The translations under genes were made by a program, and so were the position numbers. From JAGNKE01 sp965230245 (GTDB lineage Bacteria > Pseudomonadota > Alphaproteobacteria > Micavibrionales > Micavibrionaceae): DNA of 64,000 nucleotides. The DNA is taken from assembly GCA_965230245.1 (NCBI GenBank), contig OZ246000.1, forward strand, positions 744,001-808,000, given 5' to 3'. The notes beneath the pieces were generated by a model that worked only from the letters and a program-made list of their open reading frames with translations, searched no databases and was not told the origin of the DNA. Positions 34,724 through 43,835 of the stretch are shown piece after piece (the stretch's first letter is position 1; each line of letters opens with the position of its first letter).

Positions 34724-34929
34724 AACAAAATCTTTCCGTGGTTAATTAGTCTTCTAAAACCGTTCTAAACTCGCGCGTCTTATAGACATGCAGACACACA
34801 GAAGTCAAACTTTTTGGGGTGCCTGTGGGATAACATTATATTTCAAACCGTGACACCGATGACTCACCCCCGCAGCTGCTTTATAATTCTGGAAAGAATC
34901 ACCAACACAAAATCCGGAAAGTACGACCG

Positions 34930-35724
34930 ATGCAGCAATACCTCGACCTGATGAAACACGTCCTCGAAAACGGCGCGATTAAGGAAGACCGCACAGGAAC
35001 AGGCACGCGATCGGTGTTCGGCCACCAGATGCGCTTCGACTTATCGGAAGGCTTCCCGTTGGTCACAACCAAGAAATGCCACTTACGCTCCATCATTCAT
35101 GAACTGCTCTGGTTCCTGAAGGGAGAGACAAACATCAAATACCTGAAGGATAACGGTGTCAGCATCTGGGACGAATGGGCGGATGAAAATGGCGACCTCG
35201 GCCCTGTCTACGGCCACCAGTGGCGCAGCTGGGGCACATCGGACGGACACAAGATCGACCAGATCACAAACGTTATAGACCGCATCAAAACAAATCCCGA
35301 TGACCGCCGCATGATCGTTTGCTCTTGGAATGTCGGTGAAATCGGAAAAATGGCGCTCCCTCCATGCCATTGCTTCTTCCAGTTCTATGTCGCGGACGGC
35401 AGACTTTCCTGCCAGCTGTACCAGCGCAGCGCAGATATCTTCCTCGGCGTGCCGTTCAATATCGCCTCCTATGCTCTGCTAACCATGATGGTCGCGCAAG
35501 TGACGGGACTAAAGCCCGGAGAGTTCATCCACACACTCGGAGATGCCCACCTCTATTCAAACCACATCGAACAAGCACAGTTGCAATTATCTCGCACGCC
35601 TTTTAAATTGCCCGAAATGCACCTGAACCCGCATGTGAAGAACATCTTCGATTTTAAGTTCGAGGATTTCGAACTGGTCGGGTACGAGGCACACCCGCAC
35701 ATTAAGGCTCCCGTAGCCGTGTAA
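34930..35724 (+). CDS. thyA: Thymidylate synthase
   Basis: 264 residues, the same length as E. coli ThyA. It methylates dUMP to dTMP with methylene-tetrahydrofolate. Motifs: EDRTGTGTRSVFGHQMRFDL, the catalytic Cys in LPPCHCFFQFYV, YQRSADIFLGVPFNIASYA and the C-terminal APVAV. GGAAAG precedes the ATG. folA follows after 48 nt, the classic pairing: ThyA makes dihydrofolate, which DHFR re-reduces. Confidence 0.97.
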   Translation: MQQYLDLMKHVLENGAIKEDRTGTGTRSVFGHQMRFDLSEGFPLVTTKKCHLRSIIHELLWFLKGETNIKYLKDNGVSIWDEWADENGDLGPVYGHQWRSWGTSDGHKIDQITNVIDRIKTNPDDRRMIVCSWNVGEIGKMALPPCHCFFQFYVADGRLSCQLYQRSADIFLGVPFNIASYALLTMMVAQVTGLKPGEFIHTLGDAHLYSNHIEQAQLQLSRTPFKLPEMHLNPHVKNIFDFKFEDFELVGYEAHPHIKAPVAV

Positions 35725-35772
35725 GGAGCAATTAAGGGCAAATGAGAGATAATAAAACGGACTGACGTACAC

Positions 35773-36276
35773 ATGACAAAAATTAGCATCATCGTTGCAA
35801 TGGCGGACAACCGCACCATTGGAATAGAGAACAAGCTTCCGTGGCACTTGCCCGAAGACTTGAAACACTTCAAGGATAAAACCATGGGCAAACCGCTGGT
35901 CATGGGCCGCAAGACATTCGAATCAATTGTTGAGCAACTGGGCAAGCCCTTGCCCGGACGTACAAACATCGTCCTGAGCGAACGCGGCTTTCGCGCCGGT
36001 AACACCACAGTCATGGATAACTTCAATGACGCCATCCATGAAGCCAAGGAACTCGCAAAGGAAGACGGGTTTGATGAAATGATGGTCATCGGCGGACGCC
36101 AGATGTACGAACAGGCCTTGCGCGTGGCAGACCGTATCTACCTTACACACATACACAAGGAATTCGAAGGAGACGCATGGTTCCCGAAACTTGGTGATGA
36201 ATGGGAAGAGGTCGAGCGCGAAGATCACATGGATCACGAACTCCCGCACAGCTTTATCACGCTAGAACGCCCTTAA
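35773..36276 (+). CDS. folA: Dihydrofolate reductase
   Basis: 167 residues. It reduces dihydrofolate to tetrahydrofolate with NADPH. The N-terminus ISIIVAMADNRTIGIENKLP, WHLPEDLKHFKDKTMGKPLV, MGRKTFESI and the MVIGGRQMYEQAL segment are all typical. Same transcript as thyA. The last 20 nt overlap the 3' end of the convergent mrp gene, and a perfect hairpin in mrp follows 27 nt after the folA stop. Confidence 0.96.
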   Translation: MTKISIIVAMADNRTIGIENKLPWHLPEDLKHFKDKTMGKPLVMGRKTFESIVEQLGKPLPGRTNIVLSERGFRAGNTTVMDNFNDAIHEAKELAKEDGFDEMMVIGGRQMYEQALRVADRIYLTHIHKEFEGDAWFPKLGDEWEEVEREDHMDHELPHSFITLERP

Positions 36277-37399
36277 GCGTTTTTGCAATGTCACGATAAC
36301 ACCGCGCAGCCTGACCATCAGGCTGCGCAACTATTATAGGCGTTCCGCTATCCGATTGTAATCGGATATCCGCAGTCAAAGGTACACCCCCAAGAAAAGG
36401 CACACCAAGAGCTTCAGCCTCTTCTTTTGCACCACCTTTGCCGAAAATATGATCTTCGTTCCCGCATTTCGGGCACACATACATGCTCATATTTTCAACC
36501 AGCCCCAACACAGCTACGCCTGTCTTTTTAAACATAGCCACAGCCTTGCGCGCATCGATCAGGGCAATATCCTGCGGCGTCGAAACAATCACCGCACCGC
36601 TCACGTCGACCTTCTGCGCGAGCGTCAATTGCACATCCCCCGTACCGGGCGGCAAATCAATAATCAGAACATCCAGATCACGTTTCCCGCCCTTGCCGTC
36701 ATCTACTGTCCAATCGACATCCCTGAGCATCTGGTACAGCGCTGTTTGGATCATCGGCCCCCGCCAGACGAGAGCTTCGTTTTTCTTCTCCATCATAAAC
36801 CCGATCGACATAACCTTTAGATTGTTTTTGACCAAAGGGATAATTTTTCGCTGCGCATTCAGATCGGGACGGTAATCCTCATCCCCCATCATCATCGGAA
36901 TGGACGGACCATAAATATCGGCATCCAACAAGCCGACGGAAAGCTCTTCATTTTGGCTATTATTAGCCAAAGAAATCGCCAAATTCGTTGCTAGCGTTGA
37001 CTTCCCGACGCCCCCCTTGCCAGACGCCACAACAACAATATTCTTAATGGGGAGCTTTAGTCTCGGGTTTCGCGCCATACCATGCGGATCGTGCTGCGCG
37101 CCGCCACCCGGTGAAGAGATGGACTTATTAGCTAAATTTGGCTTTTTGCGCTCTGCCGTTAGGACAGCGCTGACTTTACTCACCCCTTCCAGAGCATAAA
37201 CAGCCTTCTCTGCACGCTGCCGCAACCCTTCAAGCTCGCCCCCCTTAGACGGATCGACCGTAATCATAAAGACGACCTGCCCGCTATCACTGATACGCAC
37301 ACCGGACACCATTCCACTGGAGACGATATCCTCCTGCATGCCCTCGCCTGTGATATGACGCAATGCCTCTAAAACTGTATTCTCGGTTACCCCCGACAT
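36257..37399 (-). CDS. Mrp/ApbC-type iron-sulfur carrier ATPase
   Basis: 380 residues. An N-terminal MIP18/DUF59 domain (residues 1-90) is fused to a P-loop ATPase of the Mrp/NBP35 family that carries 4Fe-4S clusters to apoproteins. The deviant Walker A is VVVASGKGGVGKSTLATNL (residues 122-140). IIDLPPGTGDVQLTLAQ follows in the middle, and the cluster-binding CxxC is in MSMYVCPKCGNEDHIFG. Divergent from hflK; its 3' end overlaps folA by 20 nt. Confidence 0.93.
   Translation of the reverse strand: MSGVTENTVLEALRHITGEGMQEDIVSSGMVSGVRISDSGQVVFMITVDPSKGGELEGLRQRAEKAVYALEGVSKVSAVLTAERKKPNLANKSISSPGGGAQHDPHGMARNPRLKLPIKNIVVVASGKGGVGKSTLATNLAISLANNSQNEELSVGLLDADIYGPSIPMMMGDEDYRPDLNAQRKIIPLVKNNLKVMSIGFMMEKKNEALVWRGPMIQTALYQMLRDVDWTVDDGKGGKRDLDVLIIDLPPGTGDVQLTLAQKVDVSGAVIVSTPQDIALIDARKAVAMFKKTGVAVLGLVENMSMYVCPKCGNEDHIFGKGGAKEEAEALGVPFLGGVPLTADIRLQSDSGTPIIVAQPDGQAARCYRDIAKTLKGVLA
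36304..36328. repeat. Perfect 11-bp inverted repeat inside mrp
   Basis: GCGCAGCCTGA and TCAGGCTGCGC with a 3-nt loop, in the codons for PDGQAAR near the Mrp C-terminus and 27 nt past the folA stop. No T run follows on either strand. Confidence 0.85.
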
Positions 37400-37493
37400 A
37401 ATGACTTTTTCCTGCTTGTACGCTTGCTTTCAACTTAAAAAAGGATATTGTAGTAACCTTCATAAACGTCAACAGAAAAAAGAATTTTAGCTC

Positions 37494-38639
37494 ATGTCCG
37501 ATAACGGCAGGAAAAGAAAAAACCCTTGGGGTAACGACAACAAAGATCGCAACGACGGACCGCGCAGCCCATGGGGCGGCGGCGGACAAGGCGGAGGCGG
37601 CGGCAATAATAACGAACCGCCCGATCTCGACGACCTCATCCGCAAGGCACAGGATGGCGTACGTGATGCCTTGCCGTTCAATCTCGGCCCCGGCGCAGTG
37701 CTTGGTGTGGCCATTATCATTCTGTTGGCGATTTGGCTGGCAAGTGGCTTGTACATCGTCAACCCCGGTGAACATGGTGTTGTTCAACGCTTCGGAAAAT
37801 GGACACATACAAAAACGGAAGAAGGTCTGGGCTATCGCCTCCCCTTCCCGATTGAAACCGTTCAAAAGGTAAACGTAACTGAACTCCGAAAAATGGAAAT
37901 CGGACAGACCGTCCAGAGAACATCATCACGCAACAATTCAAACAGAAATGCCAGCACGACGAATGAAAGCTTGATGCTGACATCCGACAGAAATATCGTC
38001 GAGCTTCAAATGGATCTTCAATGGAATATCAAATCAGCCGAGGATTACCTGTTCAATATCAAAGATCCCGACCACACAATCAAAAAGGTCACGGAAAGTG
38101 CGATCCGCGAAGTCGTTGGTCAAACAGATATGTTCCCTATCATCACAAGCGGACGCGCAATCCTTGCCAATAAGACCAAGGAAATCATCCAGCGTAATCT
38201 TGATGAATACCAGTCGGGCGTGAATATCCTTCAGGTTCTGATACAAAAAGCCGAAGTCCACCCGCAAGTACAATCCGCGTTTCAGGACGTACAATCCGCC
38301 AAACAGGATGCCGAAGACACAGAGAACAAGGCTCAAGCCTATCGTGAAGACATCCTGCCGAGAGCACGCGGTAAAGCGATCGAACTAAAACAGGAAGCAG
38401 AAGCATACAGACAGTCACAAATCGCAAAAGCGGAAGGTGACGCGGACCGCTTTAATGCTGTCTACAAGGCATATCTGAGTGGTAAGGACGTGACAAAAGA
38501 GCGTATCTTTATCGAAACAATGGAAAACGTCTTCCAGAATGCGCAGAAAATCATTCTCGACAACAACGATGGTAATCAGGGCGTTGTCCCCTATTTACCG
38601 CTGAACGAACTATCTCAGCCGCGCGGAAACAATCAGTAA
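37494..38639 (+). CDS. hflK: HflK, band-7/SPFH protease regulator
   Basis: 381 residues. A Gly/Asn-rich cytoplasmic N-tail (GGGGQGGGGGNNNEPPDLDD region) precedes one membrane helix (LGVAIIILLAIWLASGLYIV) and a periplasmic SPFH domain starting NPGEHGVVQRFGKW. Coiled-coil segments follow (AKQDAEDTENKAQAYREDIL). With HflC it forms the large ring that encloses FtsH and modulates its proteolysis. hflC follows after 58 nt. No strong SD precedes the ATG at 37494. Confidence 0.95.
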   Translation: MSDNGRKRKNPWGNDNKDRNDGPRSPWGGGGQGGGGGNNNEPPDLDDLIRKAQDGVRDALPFNLGPGAVLGVAIIILLAIWLASGLYIVNPGEHGVVQRFGKWTHTKTEEGLGYRLPFPIETVQKVNVTELRKMEIGQTVQRTSSRNNSNRNASTTNESLMLTSDRNIVELQMDLQWNIKSAEDYLFNIKDPDHTIKKVTESAIREVVGQTDMFPIITSGRAILANKTKEIIQRNLDEYQSGVNILQVLIQKAEVHPQVQSAFQDVQSAKQDAEDTENKAQAYREDILPRARGKAIELKQEAEAYRQSQIAKAEGDADRFNAVYKAYLSGKDVTKERIFIETMENVFQNAQKIILDNNDGNQGVVPYLPLNELSQPRGNNQ

Positions 38640-38697
38640 GCAAGCCAATAGAAATATTAACGTTAAATATAAACGTCATTCAGGAAATAGATTAAAA

Positions 38698-39699
38698 ATG
38701 AAATCATTCATCCTCTTCGTACTCGCAGCTTTAGGACTTTTAGTGGTCTCGCAATCACTCTTCATTGTTGACCAGACCCAACAAGCCATCGTCCTGCAAC
38801 TCGGTCAGCCTCAGGGCGAACCGCGAGGCCCCGGCCTTCACTGGAAAACCCCGTTCATCCAGAACGTACGCTTCTTCGACAGACGCATCCTGTCCGTTGA
38901 CCCCGACCCCGATCAGGTTGTTATTTCCAGCAGTTCCGCCGATCAGGGCAAACAAAATGTTCCCCTTTTCCAGCCTTTGGAAAACCCTGAGCAAGAAAAC
39001 AACAATGAGGCAACGCAAGAAGATGAAGACAATAACGGCCCGACAATCGATATCGTAAGTGGTGAGCCAATCATCGTGGATTCTTTCGCGCGCTACAAAA
39101 TTACCGATCCGCTCCAATTCCTAAAAACACTAAGAACGGAGCAAAACGCCACGTCCCGATTGGAAAGTATTCTGAACGACTCAACCCGCTCCGTTTTGGG
39201 TAAAACGACGCTGCCCGAGCTTCTATCCCCATCGCGAACAAATGTCATGGCGGAAATCCGTAACCGCGTGAACGAAAAAATTACGCAAGACCAGTTGGGT
39301 ATTGAAATCGTAGACGTTCGGATTGTACGCGCCGATCTAACGGACGAACTTCGTGAATCAACAGTGAAGCAAATGATTTCGGAGCTGCAAAAAACAGCAA
39401 CCGAGCGCCGCGCAAAAGGTGAAGAGCGCGCGCTGGAAATCCGCTCCACGGCAGATAAGGAAAGAACGGTGATTATCGCCGAAGCCCAGCGTGAAGCAGA
39501 AAGAACCAAAGGTCAGGGCGATGAAAGGGCAATCAAGATTTATGCAGATGCCTTTAACGTTGATAAAGAGTTTTATTCCTTCTTCAGATCAATGCAAGCC
39601 TATCAGAACACATTGGCCAATCCGGAAACAAGGTTGATTCTCTCTCCTGACAGCGACTTCTTCCGCTATTTCGAAGACTTTAGAAATTCATCGGACTAA
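38698..39699 (+). CDS. hflC: HflC, band-7/SPFH protease regulator
   Basis: 333 residues. An N-terminal signal anchor (FILFVLAALGLLVVSQSLFI) and SPFH domain (DQTQQAIVLQLGQPQGEP, GLHWKTPFIQNVRFFDRRIL). An Asn/Glu-rich insert at about residues 85-115 (NPEQENNNEATQEDEDNN) is unusual for the family. Then a helical stalk (EERALEIRSTADKERTVIIA) and the conserved end TRLILSPDSDFFRYF. Partner of HflK in the FtsH-regulating complex. degP follows after a hairpin. Confidence 0.95.
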   Translation: MKSFILFVLAALGLLVVSQSLFIVDQTQQAIVLQLGQPQGEPRGPGLHWKTPFIQNVRFFDRRILSVDPDPDQVVISSSSADQGKQNVPLFQPLENPEQENNNEATQEDEDNNGPTIDIVSGEPIIVDSFARYKITDPLQFLKTLRTEQNATSRLESILNDSTRSVLGKTTLPELLSPSRTNVMAEIRNRVNEKITQDQLGIEIVDVRIVRADLTDELRESTVKQMISELQKTATERRAKGEERALEIRSTADKERTVIIAEAQREAERTKGQGDERAIKIYADAFNVDKEFYSFFRSMQAYQNTLANPETRLILSPDSDFFRYFEDFRNSSD

Positions 39700-39705
39700 C
39701 AAAAA

Positions 39706-39756
39706 AAGACGAATCAGCAACGCATCACCCGTATTTTGATGCAACGATTTCGTCTT
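39706..39756. repeat. Long imperfect hairpin between hflC and degP
   Basis: AAGACGAA pairs with TTCGTCTT at the base, and GCATCA with TGATGC near the tip, over 51 nt with a mismatched middle. On the minus strand a T run follows the base; on the plus strand none does. It begins 7 nt after the hflC stop. Confidence 0.7.
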
Positions 39757-39818
39757 GTGTGACGAATAAACTTTGGGAATGCATAACCAAAAACATGCTC
39801 AAGCGAAAGGACATGACA

Positions 39819-41300
39819 ATGCAAAGAAAGATGCCACTACTCTCTTTAACTGTCATTTTCGGACTATTTATTGTAATGGCCTCCGCACCGCAAGTGCAGG
39901 CACGTGAAATGCCGCCCGCAGGCCCCGTAAGCTTTGCGGATCTGGCCGAGCGTCTCCTGCCGTCCGTGGTCAATATTTCCTCAACACAGAAAGTACCGGA
40001 TGTCGAAGACATTCCCGATATGCCGCAATTCCCGCCCGGCTCTCCTTTTCAGGACTTTTTCGAAGAATTCATGAACCGACGCGGACAGGGAATGCCCTTC
40101 GCCCCGCCCAGCATGATGGGCTCCGGCTTCGTGATAGATGCAAAAAACGGCTATATCGTGACTAACAACCACGTGATTCGCGATGCGGATGAAGTGCGCG
40201 TCATCTTTCACAATGACGAAAGCACCATAGCCGAAGTCATCGGAAAGGATGAGGAAACCGATATTGCGGTTCTTAAAGTGGATACAACAGGCCTGAATTT
40301 GCAGGAAGCTAAACTCGGCGACAGCAATAAAATCCGCGTCGGTGACTGGATTATGGCCATCGGTAACCCGTACGGCCTCGGCGGAAGTGTCACAACAGGA
40401 ATTGTCTCAGCCCTCGCCCGCGATATCAATTCCGGTAAATACGATGACTACATCCAGTCCGATGCCTCCATAAACCGCGGAAACTCAGGCGGCCCGATGT
40501 TCAACATGGACGGCGAAGTCATCGGCATCAATACGGCCATCTTCAGTCCGACAGGTGGCTCTATCGGTATTGGTTTCTCTATTCCCACGGCACGCGCAAA
40601 ACCTGTCATTAGCCAGTTGATCAAATTCGGGAAAACCCGACGTGGCTGGTTGGGTGTCAAAATCCAGACCGTAACCGATGAAATTGCCGAGAGTCTCGGC
40701 CTTGAAAAAGCAACAGGCGCACTCGTCGTAATCGCCAACAACGAAGGCCCTGCGGCAAAGGCTGGAATCAAAGACGGAGATATCATCTTGTCATACGAAG
40801 GTCAGGAAGTCTCCGAAATGCGCCTCCTGCCCCGCTTCGTTGCAGAAACGGAAATCAACACCGAAGTTGAGGTTGAATACTGGCGCAACGGCAAAAAATA
40901 CAAAACCAAAGTAACCGTCGGCCACCTTGAGGAAGCTGAAGAAGCCGGGATTGTAACAGGCTCCGCGCAAGACTCAGTGGCCACCGGAACGGCAATCGAT
41001 ACAGTCGGTCTGGTCGTAGACAAAATGACCGATGCACTGCGCCAGAAATATAAAGTCCCCGCCAACGCCCGCGGTCTTGTCGTGACAGGCATTCAGGATC
41101 TTTCTGAAGCCATGGACAAGGGCATCATGGAAGGCGATGTGATCGTAGAGGTTAACCAACAACCGATTTCCGAACCGCAACACCTGATCGATGTTATCGA
41201 CAAAGCAAAGGTCACGGGGCGCTCCTCTGTCCTTCTGCTGGTCAACAGCGGCGGCGAAGTCCGCTTTGTGGCGCTGCGCTTACCGAAACCTGCTGAATAA
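39819..41300 (+). CDS. degP: Do/DegP-family periplasmic serine protease
   Basis: 493 residues. Signal peptide (LLSLTVIFGLFIVMASAPQV then QA), trypsin-like domain with the triad visible as NNHVIRD (His), DEETDIAVLKV (Asp) and NRGNSGGPMFN (Ser), and two PDZ domains (RRGWLGVKIQTVTDEIAESL; VPANARGLVVTGIQDLSEAM). A protease/chaperone for misfolded envelope proteins. I start at ATG 39819 because AAGG lies 8 nt upstream; 39813 has only 2 nt spacing. Its place behind hflKC links two membrane quality-control systems. DegP versus DegQ cannot be settled. Confidence 0.93.
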   Translation: MQRKMPLLSLTVIFGLFIVMASAPQVQAREMPPAGPVSFADLAERLLPSVVNISSTQKVPDVEDIPDMPQFPPGSPFQDFFEEFMNRRGQGMPFAPPSMMGSGFVIDAKNGYIVTNNHVIRDADEVRVIFHNDESTIAEVIGKDEETDIAVLKVDTTGLNLQEAKLGDSNKIRVGDWIMAIGNPYGLGGSVTTGIVSALARDINSGKYDDYIQSDASINRGNSGGPMFNMDGEVIGINTAIFSPTGGSIGIGFSIPTARAKPVISQLIKFGKTRRGWLGVKIQTVTDEIAESLGLEKATGALVVIANNEGPAAKAGIKDGDIILSYEGQEVSEMRLLPRFVAETEINTEVEVEYWRNGKKYKTKVTVGHLEEAEEAGIVTGSAQDSVATGTAIDTVGLVVDKMTDALRQKYKVPANARGLVVTGIQDLSEAMDKGIMEGDVIVEVNQQPISEPQHLIDVIDKAKVTGRSSVLLLVNSGGEVRFVALRLPKPAE

Positions 41301-41324
41301 AAACTGAATAAAAGCTGAATAAAA
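41292..41324 (+). repeat. Three tandem 11-bp repeats at the degP stop
   Basis: GCTGAATAAAA, ACTGAATAAAA, GCTGAATAAAA in direct succession; the first copy contains the degP stop codon. Confidence 0.9.
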
Positions 41325-41338
41325 CGGTAAAATAAAAG

Positions 41339-42247
41339 CTATTTTTCAAAGGCTGTGGAATGCATCTCCGCGGCCTTTTTCTTAACCTGCCGTTCCCGCG
41401 CGAACAGGAACAGCCCCGAAACCGCGATAATTAAACATCCTGCAATTTTATACCCGTCGGGAAAATCCCCGAACAGCAAATACCCCAGCGCCAGACCAAA
41501 CAAAAGCTGCACATACTGATACGGCGCGACCACAGCGGACGGCGCAAAAGTATAGCTCTTCGCAATACAGACGAGCGCCGTCATGTAGCACACGCCGATC
41601 ACCGCACAGATCATGTAAAATTTCATATCGTGAACAGGAATGTTGCCGCCGAAATACACAACCAGCCCACTCATCAGAAACAGCGACGGCCAGAACCCGA
41701 AGGATAAAGCGTTATTCAATCCCCCAGCCTTCCGCGCAATCAAGTTCGACATTCCGAATGTAAAACAACACGCAAACGCAAACCCGTAAGCAGGCTCCAA
41801 CGCCGCAAACCCCGGACGAAACGCCACCAATCCACCGACGAACCCCGCGACAATCGCCAGCACTCTGTGCCATCCGACATGATCCTTGAAAAAGATCACC
41901 GCCAGAACCGTTGTCACAAATGGCGTTAAAAAGAAAATCGTATACGCATCCATGATCGGCACCTGCGAGAGAGCGGTCAAAGACATGCATGTATTCACGC
42001 CCATCAGCGCCCCGCGCGAAAGATGCCACTTTAGATTAGCGCCCGAGAAAAGAGTTTTCAAACCGCCCAGAAACGGCGAGGCCAGAAGCAACGCAACCAT
42101 CCCGCAAACCGCCTGCCAGAACAGAATATCCGGCACGGGGTAATCAACGGACAGATACTTGCGTAATGAGTCGCTCAGCGCAAACCCTGCAAAAGCCCCG
42201 ATCGAAAGGGCTATTCCCCTTTCAATGTTCCATGTATGCTCGCTCAT
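41339..42247 (-). CDS. EamA/DMT-family transporter
   Basis: 302 residues, ten membrane helices in two EamA repeats. Repeat 1 starts with ALSIGAFAGFALSDSLRKYL and contains LTALSQVPIMDAYTIFFLTP; repeat 2 contains KSYTFAPSAVVAPYQYVQLL and LFGLALGYLLFGDFPDG, the usual helix-9/10 pattern. Drug/metabolite exporters of this type have varied substrates. Divergent from miaA with 84 nt between starts. The C-terminus is basic (ARERQVKKKAAE), consistent with a cytoplasmic tail. Confidence 0.9.
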   Translation of the reverse strand: MSEHTWNIERGIALSIGAFAGFALSDSLRKYLSVDYPVPDILFWQAVCGMVALLLASPFLGGLKTLFSGANLKWHLSRGALMGVNTCMSLTALSQVPIMDAYTIFFLTPFVTTVLAVIFFKDHVGWHRVLAIVAGFVGGLVAFRPGFAALEPAYGFAFACCFTFGMSNLIARKAGGLNNALSFGFWPSLFLMSGLVVYFGGNIPVHDMKFYMICAVIGVCYMTALVCIAKSYTFAPSAVVAPYQYVQLLFGLALGYLLFGDFPDGYKIAGCLIIAVSGLFLFARERQVKKKAAEMHSTAFEK

Positions 42248-42331
42248 CGTTTGAAAAGCACCCTTAAATTTTTTGAAACCACCAGACCACGAAGACTAGG
42301 TGTTCAGACAACTATCTGTATAATCGCAGTG

Positions 42332-43216
42332 ATGAGTAAACAAGAAAAATCAAATAAAAACACGGTGATTATCATCGCTGGCCCGACCGCCGGCGGAAAA
42401 TCCGCGCACGCCCTCGAACTCGCCGCGCAAAGAAACGGCGTGATTATCAACTGTGACTCCATGCAGATTTATGAGGGCCTGCCCATCCTCACCGCGCAGC
42501 CGCCCGAAGAGGACTTGAAACAGGCCGACCACAGGCTCTACAGCCACCTCCACCCGAACGATATTTGCTCCGCCGGAAACTGGCGCGAACTCGCCGAACC
42601 GCTAATCGCAGAAGTGCTGGACGAAGGCAAAACCCCCATCGTTTGCGGCGGCTCCGGCCTGTATATCAAGGCGTTGATGGAGGGGTTGTCCCCCATGCCG
42701 GATATCCCAAACGAAGTCCGCGACGCCACCGTCGCACTCCAGAAAAAACTTGGCAATCCCGGCTTTTACGAGGAACTGAAAAAACGTGACCCCGAAATGG
42801 CGCAGCGTTTCCACCCCTTCCACACCGCCCGCCTGCTGCGCGCTTGGGAAGTATTGGAAGCCACGGGAATATCACTTGCCGACTGGCAACGAAAAAAGAA
42901 AATCGGCCCGCCCGATCACTGGGAATTCGATGTCAAACTAATCATGCCCGAACGCGATGTGCTCTACCAAAGATGCAATGACCGCTTTTTGCTCATGATC
43001 AAAAACGGCGCATTAGAAGAAGTGGAAGACTTCGGCAAACGTGAGGAAAACGGAGAGATCAACAAAAACATTCCCCTGCGCAAGGCCTTGGGCTACCGTG
43101 AACTTTTAGCCTATATCAAGGGCGAAATGTCAAAGGACGATGCCGTCACCGCCGCCCAGAACCGAACCCGCCGCTACGCCAAACAACAGGTCACATGGTT
43201 CAGAAATCAGGTTTGA
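42332..43216 (+). CDS. miaA: tRNA dimethylallyltransferase
   Basis: 294 residues. It adds the isopentenyl group to N6 of A37 in tRNAs reading UNN codons. P-loop AGPTAGGKSAHALELA, CDSMQIYEGLPILTAQP, the catalytic GGSGLYIKALMEGLS and the tRNA-binding TRRYAKQQVTWFRNQ are present. I start at ATG 42332 (MSKQEKS); the longer in-frame ORF overlaps the divergent transporter start and adds non-family sequence. Cytoplasmic. Confidence 0.95.
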   Translation: MSKQEKSNKNTVIIIAGPTAGGKSAHALELAAQRNGVIINCDSMQIYEGLPILTAQPPEEDLKQADHRLYSHLHPNDICSAGNWRELAEPLIAEVLDEGKTPIVCGGSGLYIKALMEGLSPMPDIPNEVRDATVALQKKLGNPGFYEELKKRDPEMAQRFHPFHTARLLRAWEVLEATGISLADWQRKKKIGPPDHWEFDVKLIMPERDVLYQRCNDRFLLMIKNGALEEVEDFGKREENGEINKNIPLRKALGYRELLAYIKGEMSKDDAVTAAQNRTRRYAKQQVTWFRNQV

Positions 43217-43238
43217 TCAAGAAGTATTCGACTGTGAT

Positions 43239-43628
43239 TTACAATCGAGGTACGGAATAGATTACAGCTGTATGTATAATATCGCCATCTGCATCAATTG
43301 AACAGAGAGCATCCAAACGCATTCCTCGATCAGGAGGCGCGATCGTGTTGATTTCCTCTGCTTCTTCATTTGTCGGCTCTCTGCAAGACGACCAAGCGTC
43401 CTCAAACCACTTCGGAATATCTGCCATCGGTGTTGCTATATATTTTCGCTCAAGTCTTTCGTCAGGAATTCCAATCATTATAGCTCTAGTTTTATTACTG
43501 AAGTTTAAAGGCCAAGCTCCATCAGGCATATCTGGCAAAGTATGGTAGCCCAGCCGATAGTAATCGTAAGCTGTTAAAGCAACAATTCCAACAACAGCGA
43601 AAAAGAGAATTCTTTTGATTATTTTCAT
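43239..43628 (-). CDS. Small single-helix membrane protein, unknown
   Basis: 129 residues with one N-terminal helix (KRILFFAVVGIVALTAYDYY) and a periplasmic domain of about 100 residues containing DGAWPLNFSNKTRAIMIGIP and two Cys (SSCREP, DALCSID) that may pair. ATG 43628 has AAGGA 6 nt upstream. No family recognised. Codon use is more AT-rich than its neighbours, and it stands alone between miaA and the ilv leader. Confidence 0.72.
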   Translation of the reverse strand: MKIIKRILFFAVVGIVALTAYDYYRLGYHTLPDMPDGAWPLNFSNKTRAIMIGIPDERLERKYIATPMADIPKWFEDAWSSCREPTNEEAEEINTIAPPDRGMRLDALCSIDADGDIIHTAVIYSVPRL

Positions 43629-43763
43629 CAAACTTCCTTACTGTTAAAAGGTAGTAAGATTCATAATGTTCATACTACTACCTAGAAAAAACAAATATTC
43701 TTCATAAAATATTACCCCAACAAATTTCTTGCACCGCTGCAAATCATAAGGTAGTTGTGGAAT

Positions 43764-43835
43764 ATGAGCAATTTTTTGAACACTGTCGTCGTCGTGCTAC
43801 TCGTGGTCCTCGTGAAGGGGGAGCTGCGCACCTAG
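43764..43835 (+). CDS. ilv leader peptide, 23 aa
   Basis: ATG AGC AAT ... TAG encodes a 23-residue peptide, MSNFLNT then VVVVLLVVLV then KGELRT: seven Val and five Leu codons, no Ile. Leader peptides rich in the end products stall or release the ribosome to control an attenuator. It ends 31 nt before a terminator, and ilvB starts about 150 nt further. Equivalent leaders precede E. coli ilvB and ilvGMEDA. Confidence 0.88.
   Translation: MSNFLNTVVVVLLVVLVKGELRT

Noticed and set aside
34724..34929. Riboswitch before thyA.
   Set aside because: No known aptamer pattern and no terminator or SD-masking hairpin recognised.
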